This document shows positions 1 to 11,906 of a DNA stretch of 64,000 nt, piece by piece. Location of the stretch: assembly GCA_018350325.1 (NCBI GenBank), contig JAEVLN010000006.1, positions 1,511,193-1,575,192 of the forward strand. The letters are read 5' to 3'. Both the position numbers and the translations under genes were made by a program. Source of the DNA: Globodera rostochiensis. Its lineage: Eukaryota; Nematoda; Chromadorea; Rhabditida; Heteroderidae. The notes under the pieces were generated by a model. That model saw only the letters and a list, made by a program, of their open reading frames with translations. It was not told the origin of the DNA and did no database searches. Each line of letters begins with the position of its first letter. The first letter of the stretch is position 1.

Positions 1-740
1 TTATTTAAATACAAATTCTCTCCGTTACATTTCAACATTAAAGCTGGTTTTAAAAGAATTGATTAAGCACTCATCGCTTTTTAAAGATTGTTATTTTTAA
101 TTTATCAATTTCCTCCTCTATGGGTACATTGTATCGAGCTCAAAACAGTCTTCGCGTCAAGAATTGTTATTTCCGGTTTGCAATGAAACTTTAGAAATTT
201 TTAAATTTAAATTTCACCATTTATATAAATTAAAATTAAATTCAAAAATTTGACTTGACAAATCTTCTCGTAGATTTGGTTGGTGAATTCCACTGTGTAA
301 TTGCTGCTAACGAGCCAAAACGACTGGCATTTGTTGACTGATCACAACAAACAGCTCTTCAAATATTTATTTATGATTTATATAATAATAAATAATATAA
401 TTTTGTTAATATTTAATTAATGAAACACCTTTATAATGGCTGGTATTAATAGACATTTTATAGGAAATTTGATCCGCTGTTCAAACTAATTGTTGGATTT
501 TATGCAAAAATGATTGAAATCATTCCCAAAAGATGCAAATTTTTTTATTGAAGTTTAAACTATTTTTTTATCAGAAATAACCAATTCATATTTAAGTTTT
601 TGATAGCATTTTCTAATTCAACACTAAAAAACTAAACATACCTAGGTAGCTTTTCACAATTTTAGTGAGGTTTTGCTGATTTTTTATTAAATGGAATGAA
701 TCGATCGGCTGGGGAACGAGTTGGGCACATTTCTTTTAAT

Positions 741-3700
741 TCACGGCTTCACAGTCGTTCTCATAAAATATGGGCATTCTGTTGGTGTAAGCACTGTCAA
801 CGCCTCCAGAATTGTCAATGTTAATAGTTGAACACAGCCAATTAGGGTCACTACCGCTTCAAAGGATTGCCCGCGATAAATTCGTAAGTCTTCAGGCAAT
901 GTGAACTCATTGTTGGTGCCGTTGACAGGATACATGTTCCAATAATTGCCCAGAATTGCCTTTAAAATATATCGTAAAATTTTTTAAATTTGTTTTCTTA
1001 ATGAATTCATCATTTATATTAATTTTGTTTTTTTTTAATAAAAAATATTTAAATGTCATAATTACAATAATATAATTAACAAAATATTCAGGATACATGT
1101 TCCAATAATTGCCCAGAATTGCCTTTAAAATATATCGTAAATTTTTTAAATTTGTTTTCTTAATGAATTCATCATTTATATTAATTTGATTTTTTTTAAT
1201 AAAAATATTTAAAATGTCTTAATTGCAATAATATAATTAATAAATATTCAGGATACATGTCCCAATAATAATTGCCCAAAATGCCTTTAAAATATATCGT
1301 AAATTTTTTAAATATGGGTTTTTTAATGTCATTTATATTTTTTTTAATTTTATTTTTTTAATAACAAATATTAAAATGTCTTAAATTACAAAATATAATT
1401 AACAAAATATTGAGGATACATGTTCCAATAATTGTCTAGAATTGCCTTTAAAATAAAATTAAAATTTTTTTTTAATGTTAACAAAAATCCAATCAATTCT
1501 AAAATTCCTTTATTTTATTTATTTTTAATATTAACAAAATATTAATTTTTTATTCTCAATTATTTACAGAGCTTGGCAGAACCAGACGAAATTTAAGGTA
1601 GCACACAATTTTGTAGGTAATGCCGATGAATCTCAAATTGACGGTGCAGACATTATTTGCATTAATGTTGATCAATTGTACAGATACAATAATTGGATTA
1701 TTATATGTAGAAGGTGTCGATGATGGTGGTAAGAATGTGCTGGTCGATACAGAACTAAAAATTGATTTATAAAAATTTTGTAAACAATTTATTATATTTT
1801 TTATTCTTAAGACATTTTAATGACAGTGTTTTGATGTTCCAGCTTGGCCTGTTCTGTTACTGTTTTGTTCTAGGATTAAGAATAAAACTGGAACAGATTC
1901 AAATTCTTGGAACAAAACAGACTTAGTTATTTTTGGAACAAAAGAGGGTACTATTTTGAACCTAAATTAAACATGTTTCGTAAAATTCTCGGATTTTAAG
2001 GGTCAATTCTCGAGTATCGGGGTCAAGCTCGGTAAATTTAGGTCTCGAGCATCACTAGCAAGTGATTGGACACTTTGTCCAATGCATCATCGATTAAAAT
2101 TTCAGACTGAATTTCACTCGGAAAATTTTAAATTGTTGGAACAGCAAAACTTAAATGGTTAATTTTTATATATTATTTTTAAAAATAATTTTAGCTTACG
2201 AGTTTGCTAAAGAAATGGCGTTTAATAAAGACGATTGATCGTCATCTTGATCGACAGACCAAATCATTATCCCGCCAAGGCCATTAAGGGTTGCGTAGCT
2301 TGTCTTTAAAATTAAAAAATTTATAAATTACTAAAATAAATAAAGATAAAGAAAATCTCTATTCAATTTAACCTCCACGATTTTGAATTGTTTACCTGGG
2401 GTTTTTGTCCAAGCACCTAATCCATAGCTTAAGCCTATTTAGCAAAATTTTATTCAAATTTCTTGAATTACATACTAATTAAATTACCTACCTTTTCTAT
2501 CAGAGACTGCGGGTTGTCAAAAGTTAAGAATATTCTCGACAATGCATCGTAAATGTACGGCGTTTTTGCCGTTGTCTGATAGATCGTCTCGGTCAAGTTG
2601 AAACTTTTGCTTAAGTCTTGCCATGCCAATGCATTGCCAAAGGTGCCAAGACGCCAAAGACCGTCACCGTTTAAAGGCTCACTAACATTAGTCCAAAACT
2701 TTCCGTAGAATGGCACTCCCAAATTCAACTAAAATTTGAATTGAACCACAAGTTAAACATAATATTTGTGACTCTTTTATTCAGGGTTGCCAACAAAAAT
2801 TTTTCAAATTTCAATACATTGGAATCAAAAGAACCGATTTTGGGCTCAAAATATAGTAAATCTTTTTTTTTTTGAGTGCTGGGTCGTTCGTTTCCTAAAT
2901 TCCGTCCGCCACATATATTTTATGAAGTTGTTTTAGACATCATAACTTTATTCACACCGCACTAAATCAGTTAAACCTTATATCAATGGAAAGCTCCAAA
3001 TGAGTAGAAGCTCTTTGTAAAAGAAAACTAAGTAGTAAATCAAAGTTTAAAAAGTTATGATCAGAAAACTACGAAAAAACCGATTTTTGGCAATTTTACA
3101 TTATAACTTTTTTGAAACTTTTCATACCACTTGGACTATGCTGTAATGATTTTTTTTTACTCATTTAAAGCTTTCCAATGGTATAAGGCTTACCTGATTT
3201 AGTGCGGTGTGAAGATGCACCTTTTTTTTTGCATGAAATGTGAGTTTTTTAACCAAATTTCTCTACACCAGCAAATTTTTCTCAACAATTCGGGGTTGGA
3301 AATAAGAAAATTATAAAAATCTGTTTATTTTTGTTAGAAATTTTCAAAAAAGCAATTTTTTGCGAATTCTGCTTTACTTTTAGGGAGATGGGGGGTCGGC
3401 GGTGCCGATAGGCGCCACCGAGAACATTTTGAATCTTTGACTCAAATTTTGACGCTTTTATTATTGCGATCAAAATCATGCGCGCATCGCATTTACTTTT
3501 TCCGGATTGTCTATTTTGGACAAATGGTAATTGATTGTCCAGTTGCAATTCAACTGATCAGACGGGTCGGCACTTCCGCCAGTATAAAGCGCTGCAAAGG
3601 GGCCCGTCGATTGGCTCCATCCGCCATAATATTCGTAGCTCATCACGTTGATGAAGTCCACGGCGTCGGCAATGCCCGGCAAGTCAAAACCCGGGTCCAA

Positions 3701-4728
3701 ATAAAAGGCACTTGCGGCAGAGGCTATGCTAAGCAAAGTGCCGGGCGGAAGTGCCATCTTCAGCTCACGCAGAAATGCCACATAAATTGCCTTGTCATCC
3801 TGTTTAAATAGGGTTTTCAAATTTTATAAAATTAGGTAGGTAGCAATATTTATATTTTCAGCAAAATATTGTTGTAACACTCTTTTGTCCGATTAGCTTT
3901 TTTTCGTATTCAGCAGAGGATTTGAACCTAGGGTTGGTCCCCGACCCCTCGGGGGTGGGAAAGTTGGGGTCGGGATTGGCCGGGGTTGACAATGTAAATT
4001 TTCGGGGTCGGGGTTGAGGAAAATTTTGTTCATAAAATTATTTTTCTAGGCATATTTTCAAAAGTACTCATTGCTCCCTAAAGAAAGTCAATCTTTAGGG
4101 GTGTTTGTTCAACCCTGATCCCCGACCCCAAAAAAAGGTCGGGGACGAGGTCGGGGAGGCCGGGGTTGGCCATGTCGGGGTCGGGTCCAACCCTAATTTA
4201 ACCGATGCCAGTTTCTTTACCGCAGTTGGAAACTCCCAGTCGATGTCGGCACCATCCAATTCATTATTTGTCAGAAAAGTGATAATTTTAGTAATGAACT
4301 CCGTTCGAATTCCACTGTTCGCTGTTAGCGATGTAAAAGAGCTGGCATTAAAGCCGCTTAAAAAATTCACAAAATTTGTAATTTAAGAATAATTTTACGC
4401 TCCGCCAATGGCAATCAACACTTTCAGAGCGCTATTTGCGGATTTGCCAGCTTTTAGAGCTTGCTTGTGGGCAGAAGTTAAAGGACTCAAATTGCCTTCA
4501 GCATCCGGGACTGACAAAGCAAGGATCAGGTGGGTTAGCTTCTTGGCCTATTTTCAAAAAAGCCAAAAAATTGAAAATAAAATTTAAAATTTGAAATTAT
4601 ATGGCAACCTGAGCACTCGTCAAGGCCCGGTTTCCCTGATAATAGGCGACAATTCGGGCCGAAAAAACAGAAACAATTGCTAGTTGATGGATCCATGCAC
4701 AAAATAATATTGCCAAAAATTTGTTCAT
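741..4728 (-). CDS. Secreted GH18 chitinase-like protein with C-terminal CBM2-like domain
   Basis: Predicted secreted glycoside hydrolase family 18 enzyme, expected to cleave beta-1,4-GlcNAc polymers. Nine exons read on the minus strand: 4728-4609, 4547-4399, 4356-4221, 3799-3497, 2728-2488, 2434-2373, 2303-2200, 1754-1568, 959-741; all phases agree, giving about 506 aa. Exon 1 has a signal peptide (hydrophobic run after MNKF) followed by RIVAYYQGN. GH18 landmarks follow in order: KVLIAIGG, the catalytic DGADIDWEF with the acid/base Glu intact, INVMSYEYYGGW, NLGVPFYGKFW and GGIMIWSVDQDD. A Ser/Thr/Pro linker then leads to about 110 residues resembling a CBM2 fold (GNYWNMYPV, RIYRGQSFEAV), as attached to nematode cellulases; this domain call is tentative. 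Introns hold several repeats. The last intron contains four copies of the exon 9 acceptor. The GH18 call is firm; exact 3' splicing is less so. Confidence 0.88.
926..1560. repeat. Four tandem ~160 bp units, each carrying the exon 9 splice acceptor of the chitinase gene
   Basis: Units begin near 929, 1091, 1250 and 1413. Each contains (minus strand) an acceptor ending AAAG and the first ~33 nt of the final chitinase exon, followed by AT-rich intron sequence. Distal units carry small indels that change the frame. Confidence 0.85.
1965..2160. repeat. Dispersed repeat, copy 1 (copy 2 at about 50600-50880)
   Basis: Shares a long block containing TTTGTCCAATGCATCATCG, flanked by ctcgag-rich and gaacag-rich short repeats, with 50600-50880. 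Lies in the intron between chitinase exons 7 and 8; the adjacent 1840-1940 stretch has the same gaacag words as 50740-50870. Confidence 0.75.
2782..3440. repeat. Dispersed elements in chitinase intron 4
   Basis: At 2782 begins a CAGGGTTGCCAAC terminus (hAT-like; the same word in reverse closes a repeat near 53860). 2886-3240 is a relative of 16014-16490, with a cgtttcctaaat end and a tcatttaaagctttcca interior. 3395-3425 holds a GGCGGTGCCGATAGGCGCC core also found at six other sites in the window. Confidence 0.7.
3929..4195. mobile_element. hAT-like MITE, gtcgggg/ccccgac family
   Basis: Ends TAGGGTTGGTCCCCGAC and its inverse GGGTCCAACCCTA; flanks TTTGAACC / ATTTAACC (6 of 8 match). Interior is many short ggggtcgg words. 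Inserted in intron 3 of the chitinase gene. Confidence 0.7.
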
Positions 4729-5569
4729 TTTGGAATTTCAAACATTTTCTATGATTTTTAAACTAAAATGACAAAATGTGATTTATTTGTTTGAGGGAAA
4801 GTAATTCATTTGTACAGTGAGTGTTGTTGTTGGGTATGGTGAAATTGTAAAAAATGACAGAATTATATTAAAAAAATTTAAGGAAAAATGATATGCAAAT
4901 CTCCGCAAAAACTTCATCTTCTCCATATTTCCATTTGTCGTCAGTGATAATCATATATATATACTTATAGGAAAAACGAGAAAAACGGAAATTTTATTGA
5001 AATAACAAATATTTTAAATTGAATGCGCCGGTTTAATGATTGCTTCCAATCAATCAAGCTTAAAAAGTTATTTAAGAACTTTATTAATTTTTAAATAACA
5101 TTTTTTGGTTTAAATAAATTTTGAAAAATTGGTTAACTATTAACATTTAATTTAATTCATTAATATTCGTAGGAACAGAAAACATCTATTCATAATACAT
5201 AAATACGATTGGGGTTGTATATCATCCGGGTCCCCCGGATACCGGTACCGATAGTAATTTATACGCGGATATCCGTCCGGCTACCGGAAAGATTTCAATT
5301 TTTAAATTATTAATTTAAAAATTTTATAAAAAATCAAATTTCACACAATTCTTCCAAAAAGTTAATCATACTCAAAAAATAAAAAGGAATAAATCAAATC
5401 AAATCAAATCAAATTCAATTCGGATTTTGTTGAATTTGTTTTTCCATAACTCTTCTTCATCTGGAACAGGCGACAGTATGGGAGGATTTAGCGGTGCGGT
5501 GTTTGGAAGTATTTTGGTCGAGAATCTAATGCTAATAGGGAGACAATCTTGCCGAATTGCGGTCCCGAC
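4729..5569. other. AT-rich upstream region of chitinase gene, no gene seen
   Basis: Upstream of the chitinase start. Contains a short GC-rich palindromic cluster at 5218-5290 (gggtcccccggataccgg words) and a five-fold AAATC microsatellite near 5393-5415. No motif was identified as a promoter. Confidence 0.5.
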
Positions 5570-6311
5570 CAGGGATGGGCGGAATTCCGTTTTCCGTTGT
5601 TTTTGGGGTTTGGTTGTGGTGTAACGGTGAGTGGTTGGTGTGGGGAGATAAGTGTGGGTGGGGGTTCAGATCCCCGACAGTGTCAGTGATTATTTCTTGT
5701 TTTCTGTACAGTTACGGTGGTTAAATAATTTTTAAAAATTCTTTTTAACTTTTTCCAATTACAAACAAACATTTTAGATGACAATTCACAAGCTTTTCAT
5801 TCATTTTTGTTGGACGAAATCAAAAAACATTTGGGGGATTTTGTTTTGCATTTTCATTTTTGGAGCGATTTTCTTAACAAATCTTTTTAAGTTTTTTTTA
5901 AAAAATTCTTCCGGCGGCGCCTATCGGCGCCGCCGCTTACCATTTTTAAAAACTTCAAAAAAAGTGCCGATATTTAAATTTTTGTTGAAAATCTCTTAGC
6001 AATTTAAGTCAAATTTCAAAATTTTCTCCGGCGGCGCCTATCGGCACCGCCGACCCCCCCCCCCACCCAAAAGCCTAAAATAGATTTAGAAGGCCGCTGA
6101 AAAAAAGATTATCCTTGTTAATATTTCAAAAAATATTTATTAAATAATTATTTTTAAAAAAAAATAATTTTTTTATTTTATTTGAAAATTTTTCCGTTTT
6201 CCGTTTTTCCGTTGTTTTTGGCCCTTTTTTCCGTTTTACGTTTTCCGTTAAAAAAAATATTTCCGTTTTTCCGTTTTCCGTTTTTTGAAAATAAATTTCC
6301 GCCCATCCCTG
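5570..6311. mobile_element. hAT-like MITE, ttttccg family
   Basis: 742 bp with ends CAGGGATGGGCGG / CCGCCCATCCCTG and an exact 8-bp target duplication GTCCCGAC on both sides (5562-5569, 6312-6319). Subterminal ttccgttttccg words cluster near both ends. The interior carries two copies of the GGCGGCGCCTATCGGC core (5910-5935, 6028-6060). No transposase. Confidence 0.92.
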
Positions 6312-7350
6312 GTCCCGACGGAATGTGCAAATGTTGGAAACGTCTGAAAATTTTTGTAAACGTTTTAGTGAATTTCTCCAAGACAATTTATAATTCACAA
6401 TTTTCATCTATTATTTATTAAACGATGGTCAAATTCTTCCGATGTTTTTCCTAATTTTCTTAATAAAATCTATTAAAATGATTTTTCATGCAAATTCTTT
6501 AACAACAAGATTCCGGCAAAATTTTGGGTTACGTGAATCGATTTAAAATCAATTTCGGATTTTTGATTTTTCGGAATTTATTTTCCGTTGTTGCCTTATC
6601 CCTCTGGTAGGTATACTAAATTTGGTCTTGCAACATTTTATTTTTAAAAGTATTAAAAAGGCATGCCTCTTTTTCATTTTGTCGTGAACAACAATTCCTG
6701 TTGTTTTTAAGCGACTCGAGTGTAAAGTTTCTGTTCAAATCGGTATATTGCATAGCTACGCATACAGCATATAAATATTTGCCTATTCTCTTCAGACTTG
6801 TCTATCAAAGCTATTCCTGTTGTTTTTAAAACAAATTTATCTTAAGATAACTCGGCTCCGAAAATAATTACTGTCAAATGTTGCATTTTTATTCCATAAA
6901 TTGTATGGAGTGCACCTTTTGAAAATGCCATGAAATAATTATTAAATAGTTTTAAACATTATAACAAATTTATCTTAAGATAACTCGGCTCCGAAAATAT
7001 ATTACCGCCAAATTGCAAAGAAATTTAGGAGAAGCCGAGGGCGACTTATCGCCGGCGGGGAAAGCCGAGGACGATTTATTGTCGGCGGCACCATTCGCTG
7101 AAGTTTCTCCGGCGACCATCACCTAATAGTCGAATATGTGTTTTACTGATAGAAACGAATTCTGATCAGCATTTACCTAAGAGTCAAATGGGTTTCACTA
7201 ATCAGAAACTGATACTGATCAGCACCACCTAAGAGTCGAATATGGGTGAAGAATACTGATAAAAGGGTTGCACCAGAGTATCCGAACACCCGGTGCTTTT
7301 CTCGACCCAAAACACGAGGTGCTTTTCGGTCGACCCGATTCAAAATCCGA

Positions 7351-7520
7351 TTCGACATTGATCGCACCTGTTCAACCCTGATATTAAAATACCAACATCC
7401 GCACATTTGAATTCAACGGTCGCCGGAGAAACTTCAGCGAATGGTGCCGCCGATAATAAATCGTCCTCGGCTTTCCCCGCCGGCGATAAGTCGCCCTCGG
7501 CTTCTCCTAAATTTCTTTGC
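7351..7520 (+). pseudogene. Coding remnant, arm 1 of the inverted repeat
   Basis: The plus strand reads NPDIKIPT then STVAGETSANGAAD and a Ser-rich tail. The same frame is preserved in the opposite arm. Further on, 7590-7640 reads GKKVGFAEKGPRWGN and a stop, again shared with the other arm. Probably the final exons of a captured host gene; family not recognised. Confidence 0.4.
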
Positions 7521-8350
7521 AATTTGGCGGTATATTAAAAAATTGTTTCAAATTAGAGCCCGCGATTTTTTGTAAACAAAAATAAGGGGTAAGAAGGTAG
7601 GCTTTGCCGAGAAAGGACCCCGCTGGGGAAATCTGAAAAATTTTTGACTTTGTTTAGAAATTTGATTCAAAAATTGTTTGCAATTTTTGAAATCAAAAAC
7701 AAAGTGCTGAGCTTAAAAATGAAGAATATTTTATCCAAAATTGATTATTTCCGGTTTAGCGCCCTCCATTCAAGCACCTACCAATGACGTCGCCGGCGCC
7801 TTACTGTACTCCTCAACCACCAGCATTCTGCTTTTTGCCTGTTAAAATAATTATCGATTTTTTAATTAGTAAATTAGTGACAATATTTAATTTTTAGTTT
7901 TGTTGTTGTGAACACAAAAACGATTTTTAAATGGATTTTTGAGCAGACAAAAGCGCTCATTTGTGTAAAATGAACACATAATAAGCATTTCGTATTATTG
8001 GATAATTGTACTTTTTGTTGGTCGGAATTTAATAAATTTCAATTGTGAATATTTACCGGTTAAACCCAACATACCTATTAAACCATGGTTGACCCCCGAC
8101 CCTTAGAAGGTTGGACTGGAATTTAACCGCATAGCCCATATAATGCCATTTTTTAACTAATTAAGAACATCTCTTTCAATCATAAATTTATTGAATTATA
8201 TTAAAAGGTCAGTTTTTGTTGTTGTCCTTTAGACTCTCTTTGATTAACACAGTGTGGGGTGAAGATGAAGATGAACATCATCACCAAACACATCGATCGT
8301 CCTGTTTGTCGCCCCGCTTTCAACATATTTATTCACAAAACTATCGCCGT

Positions 8351-8366
8351 GGGGGGGGGGGGGGGG
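8351..8366. repeat. Poly-G tract (16 G)
   Basis: Uninterrupted mono-G run in AT-rich DNA. Similar tracts lie at 16849-16872, 16875-16892, 38584-38603, 50411-50431 (C) and 50518-50529 (C). Confidence 0.95.
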
Positions 8367-8944
8367 AATATGGGGCAAAGAGATTGAATAGCAAACAAAA
8401 TTAAGTGAATATTAAAAGGTTGTTCAACGCCGGGGCAGGGAGGAACAGAGATGTTATCGGCAAAACCCAAAAACGTGGAAAAACGTGGCAAAATTTTTCA
8501 AAAAGGTGGCAAAACAAAACGGGGCGAATGCCACTAAGGCACATTTATTTGATTTTCTAAAATTTGAGATAATTTCTCTGTCCAACAAAAGTGCATGTTG
8601 TTTATGTTCAACTACCGTATGTTGACGTTGCTTTCTGATCAAAACGCCCCGAACAATGACTACATTAGGCGGTAATTATTTTCGGAGCCGAGTTATCTTA
8701 AGATAAATTTGTTATAATGTTTAAAACTATTTAATAATTATTTCATGGCATTTTCAAAAGGTGCACTCCATACAATTTATGGAATAAAAATGCAAATTAA
8801 TTCAATGACTACATTTGGCACAGGAATAGCTTTGATAGACAAGTCTGAAGAGAATAGGCAAATATTTATATGCTGTATGCGTAGCTATGCAATATACCGA
8901 TTTAAACAGAAACTTTACACTCGAGTCACTTAAAAACAACAGGA

Positions 8945-9155
8945 ATTGCTGGCCGCTGTCAATAAGAGCTACGTGATTATTCCACCCCGTTCGTGGCCGG
9001 CGAGTTTATATTTTTGAAACAAAAAAATTATTTTAAACTCATAGTCATGAAAATTCGAGTAATCCTAATATTATTTGAAATTCGTTTTATATTTTTTTTA
9101 CGGGTAAATGATTTTATTTCACAACAAATCAGTGGCACCGGTAATAAAAAAATAT
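8945..9155. repeat. Dispersed repeat, copy 1 (copy 2 at about 12812-13012)
   Basis: Both copies start at CTGGCCGCTGTCAATAAGAG and end near CACAACAAATCAGTG. The first ~40 nt read as protein (AAVNKSYVII) in both, so the repeat may have captured an exon. No gene could be assembled. Confidence 0.7.
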
Positions 9156-9661
9156 ATTTGTAATATTCGAATCAGGGCTGGACGTGATCACGGATCACGC
9201 CAACGGCTTGGGGGTCCGTAATCATGGATCACGGTCACGGATTTTTTGAAATAATCCGTGATTGGTATTAAATTCCGAGCAAGAAAAAGTACAAAATTAT
9301 CCAATAATACGAAATGCTAATTATATGTTCATTTTACACAAATGATCGCTTTTGTCTGCACGAAATCCATTTGACAATCATTTTTGCGTGCACAACAACA
9401 AAACTAAAAATAAAAAATTTGTCACTATTTATTAATTTAAAATTTGAGAATTATTCTAACAGGCAAAAAGCAGAAGGCCGGTGGTGATTGAGGAGTACAG
9501 TGTGGCGCCGGCGGCGTTATTGGTGTTGATGGGAGGGCGAGCTGAAAACCGGAAATAATCAATTTTGGAGGTTATAAAATATATTTATTTTTAAGACAGC
9601 ACTTTGTTTTTGATTTCAAAAATCGCTGACAATTTTTGAATCAAATTTCTAAGCAAAATCA

Positions 9662-9905
9662 TTAATTTTTCACGTTTCCCCAGCGGGGTCCTTTCTTGGC
9701 AAAGCCTACCTTCTTACCCACTTTTCTTTGTTTTCGAAAAATCGCGGGCTCTAATTTAAAACAACTTTTAATATTACCGCCAAAGTGCAGCCGAAAATCA
9801 GGAGAAGCTGAGAGCGACTTATCTGCGGCACCATCCGTTGAAGTTTCTCCGGCGACCGTTGACTTCAAATCTGCTAATGTTGGTATTTTAATATCAGGGT
9901 TGCAC
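9662..9905 (-). pseudogene. Coding remnant, arm 2 of the inverted repeat
   Basis: The minus strand reads NPDIKIPT, STVAGETSTDGAAD, a Ser-rich stretch, then a basic end with GKKVGFAKKGPRWGN before a stop near 9662. Frame and stop correspond to those of the arm at 7351-7640. Function unknown. The upstream side merges into the satellite, so the start is lost. Confidence 0.4.
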
Positions 9906-9984
9906 CGGTGCGAGCATTCGAATCGGGTCGACCGATAAGCACCTCGAGTTTTGGGTCGAGAAATGTACCGGAAGTTTGAATAAT

Positions 9985-11906
9985 CCGGTGCAAACCTGTT
10001 GATCATATCAATTTCTGATCAGTATAACACATTTTCAACTTTTATGTGTTGCTGATCAGTATTCGTTTCTGATTCAACTTTTAGGTGGTGCTGATCAGTA
10101 TTTGGTTCTGATCAGTGAAACAGATACCCATTCAACTTTTAGGTGGTGCTGATTAGTATTCGTTTCTGATCAATGAAACAGATACTTTAGGTGGTGCTGA
10201 TCAGTATTCGTTTCTGATCATTGAAACAGATACCTATTCAACTTTTAGGTTGTGCTAATCAGTATTTGTTTCTGATCAGTGAAACAGATACCCATTCAAC
10301 TTTTAGGTGGTGCTGATCAGTATTTGGTTCTGATCAGTGAAACAGATACCCATTCAACTTTTAGGTGGTGCTGATCAGTATTCGATTCTGATCAATGAAA
10401 CAGATACTTTAGGTGGTGCTGATCAGTATTTGTTTCTGATCAGTGAAACAGATACCCATTCAACTTTTAGGTAATGCTGATCAGTATTCGTTTCTGATCA
10501 GTGAAACAGATACCTATTCAACTTTTAGGTAATGCTGATCAGTATTCGTTTTTGATCAGTGAAACAGATACCTATTCAACTTTTAGGTTGTGCTGTTCAG
10601 TATTTGTTTCTGATCAGTGAAACAGATACCCATTCAACTTTTAGGTAATGCTGATCAGTATTCGTTTCTGATCAGTGAAACAGATACCTATTCAACTTTT
10701 AGGTTGTGCTGATCAGTATTCGTTTATGATCAATGAAACAGATACCTATTCAACTTTTAGGTGGTGCTGATCAGTATTCGTTTATGATCAATGAAACAGA
10801 TACTTTAGGTGGTGCTGATCAGTATTCGTTTCTGATCAGTGAAACAGATACCCATTCAACTTTTAGGTGGTGCTGATCAGTAATCGTTTCTGATCATTGA
10901 AACAGATACCTATTCAACTTTTAGGTTGTGCTGATCAGTATTCGTTTATGATCAATGAAACAGATACTTTAGGTGGTGCTGATCAGTATTCGTTTCTGAT
11001 CAGTGAAACAGATACCCATTCAACTTTTAGGTGGTGCTGATCAGTATTCGTTTCTGATCATTGAAACAGATACCTATTCAACTTTTAGGTTGTGCTGATC
11101 AGTATTCGTTTATGATCAATGAAACAGATACTTTAGGTGGTGCTGATCAGTATCAGTTTCTGATCAGTGAAACAAATACCCATTCAACTTTTAGGTGGTG
11201 CTGATCAGTATTCGTTTCTGATTAATTAAACAGATACCTATTCAACTTTTAGGTGGTGCTGAGCAGTATCAGTTTCTAATCAGGGATTACACAATTCGAA
11301 TCATAGGCGGTGCGTATCAGTATCTTCTGATCAGTGTAATACATTCAACTTTTAGGTAATGCTGATCAGTATTCGTTTCTGATCAGTGAAACAGATACCC
11401 ATTCAACTTTTAGGTAATGCTGATCAGTATTCGTTTTTGATCAGTGAAACAGATACCTATTCAACTTTTAGGTTGTGCTGTTCAGTATTTGTTTCTGATC
11501 AGTGAAACAGATACCCATTCAACTTTTAGGTAATGCTGATCAGTATTCGTTTCTGATCAGTGAAACAGATACCTATTCAACTTTTAGGTTGTGCTGATCA
11601 GTATTCGTTTATGATCAATGAAACAGATACCTATTCAACTTTTAGGTTGTGCTGATCAGTATTTGTTTCTGATCAGTAAAACAGATACCCATTCAATTTA
11701 GGTGGTGCTGATCAGTATTCGTTTCTGATCAATGAAACATATACCTATTCAACTTTTAGGTGGTGCTGATCAGTATCAGTTAATCAGGGATTACGCAATT
11801 CGAATCATAGGCGGTGCGTATCAGTATCTTCTGATAGGTGTAATACATTCAACTTTTAGGTGGTGCTGATCAGTATCGTTATTAATCAGTGATTACACAA
11901 TTCGAA
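9985..11906. repeat. Satellite array, ~57 bp monomer with ~38 bp variants
   Basis: Roughly thirty or more head-to-tail monomers built on TGCTGATCAGTATTCG, TTTCTGATCAGTGAAACA and CATTCAACTTTTAGG. Each monomer has two TGATCA palindromes. Short forms lack the CATTCAACTT half. Near 11290 and 11790 monomers are fused to ATTCGAATCATAGGCGG, the 3' end of the adjacent gene. Single monomers also occur inverted at 7140-7260. Confidence 0.95.

Larger units (their letters stand above)
6690..9905. repeat. Nested inverted-repeat complex
   Basis: 6690-7000 is inverted at 8670-8947 (end word CAATTCCTGTTG). 7005-7120 and 7420-7545 are inverted copies of each other around satellite-type monomers. 7560-7860 is inverted at about 9465-9760, and 7351-7520 at about 9780-9900. 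The order is A-B-C then A'-C'-B', so this is not one simple hairpin but at least two superimposed palindromes. About 2.2 kb separates the outer A arms. Confidence 0.75.

Noticed and set aside
5615..5690. tRNA-like words (tgtggtgtaacggtgagtgg and gggggttcagatcccc)
   Set aside because: A- and B-box-like words are present, but the flanks do not form an acceptor stem. The segment lies inside a MITE; at most a tRNA-derived relic.
9985..11906. CRISPR-like regular repeats
   Set aside because: Monomers are directly adjacent with no unique spacers, in a eukaryotic context; it is satellite DNA.
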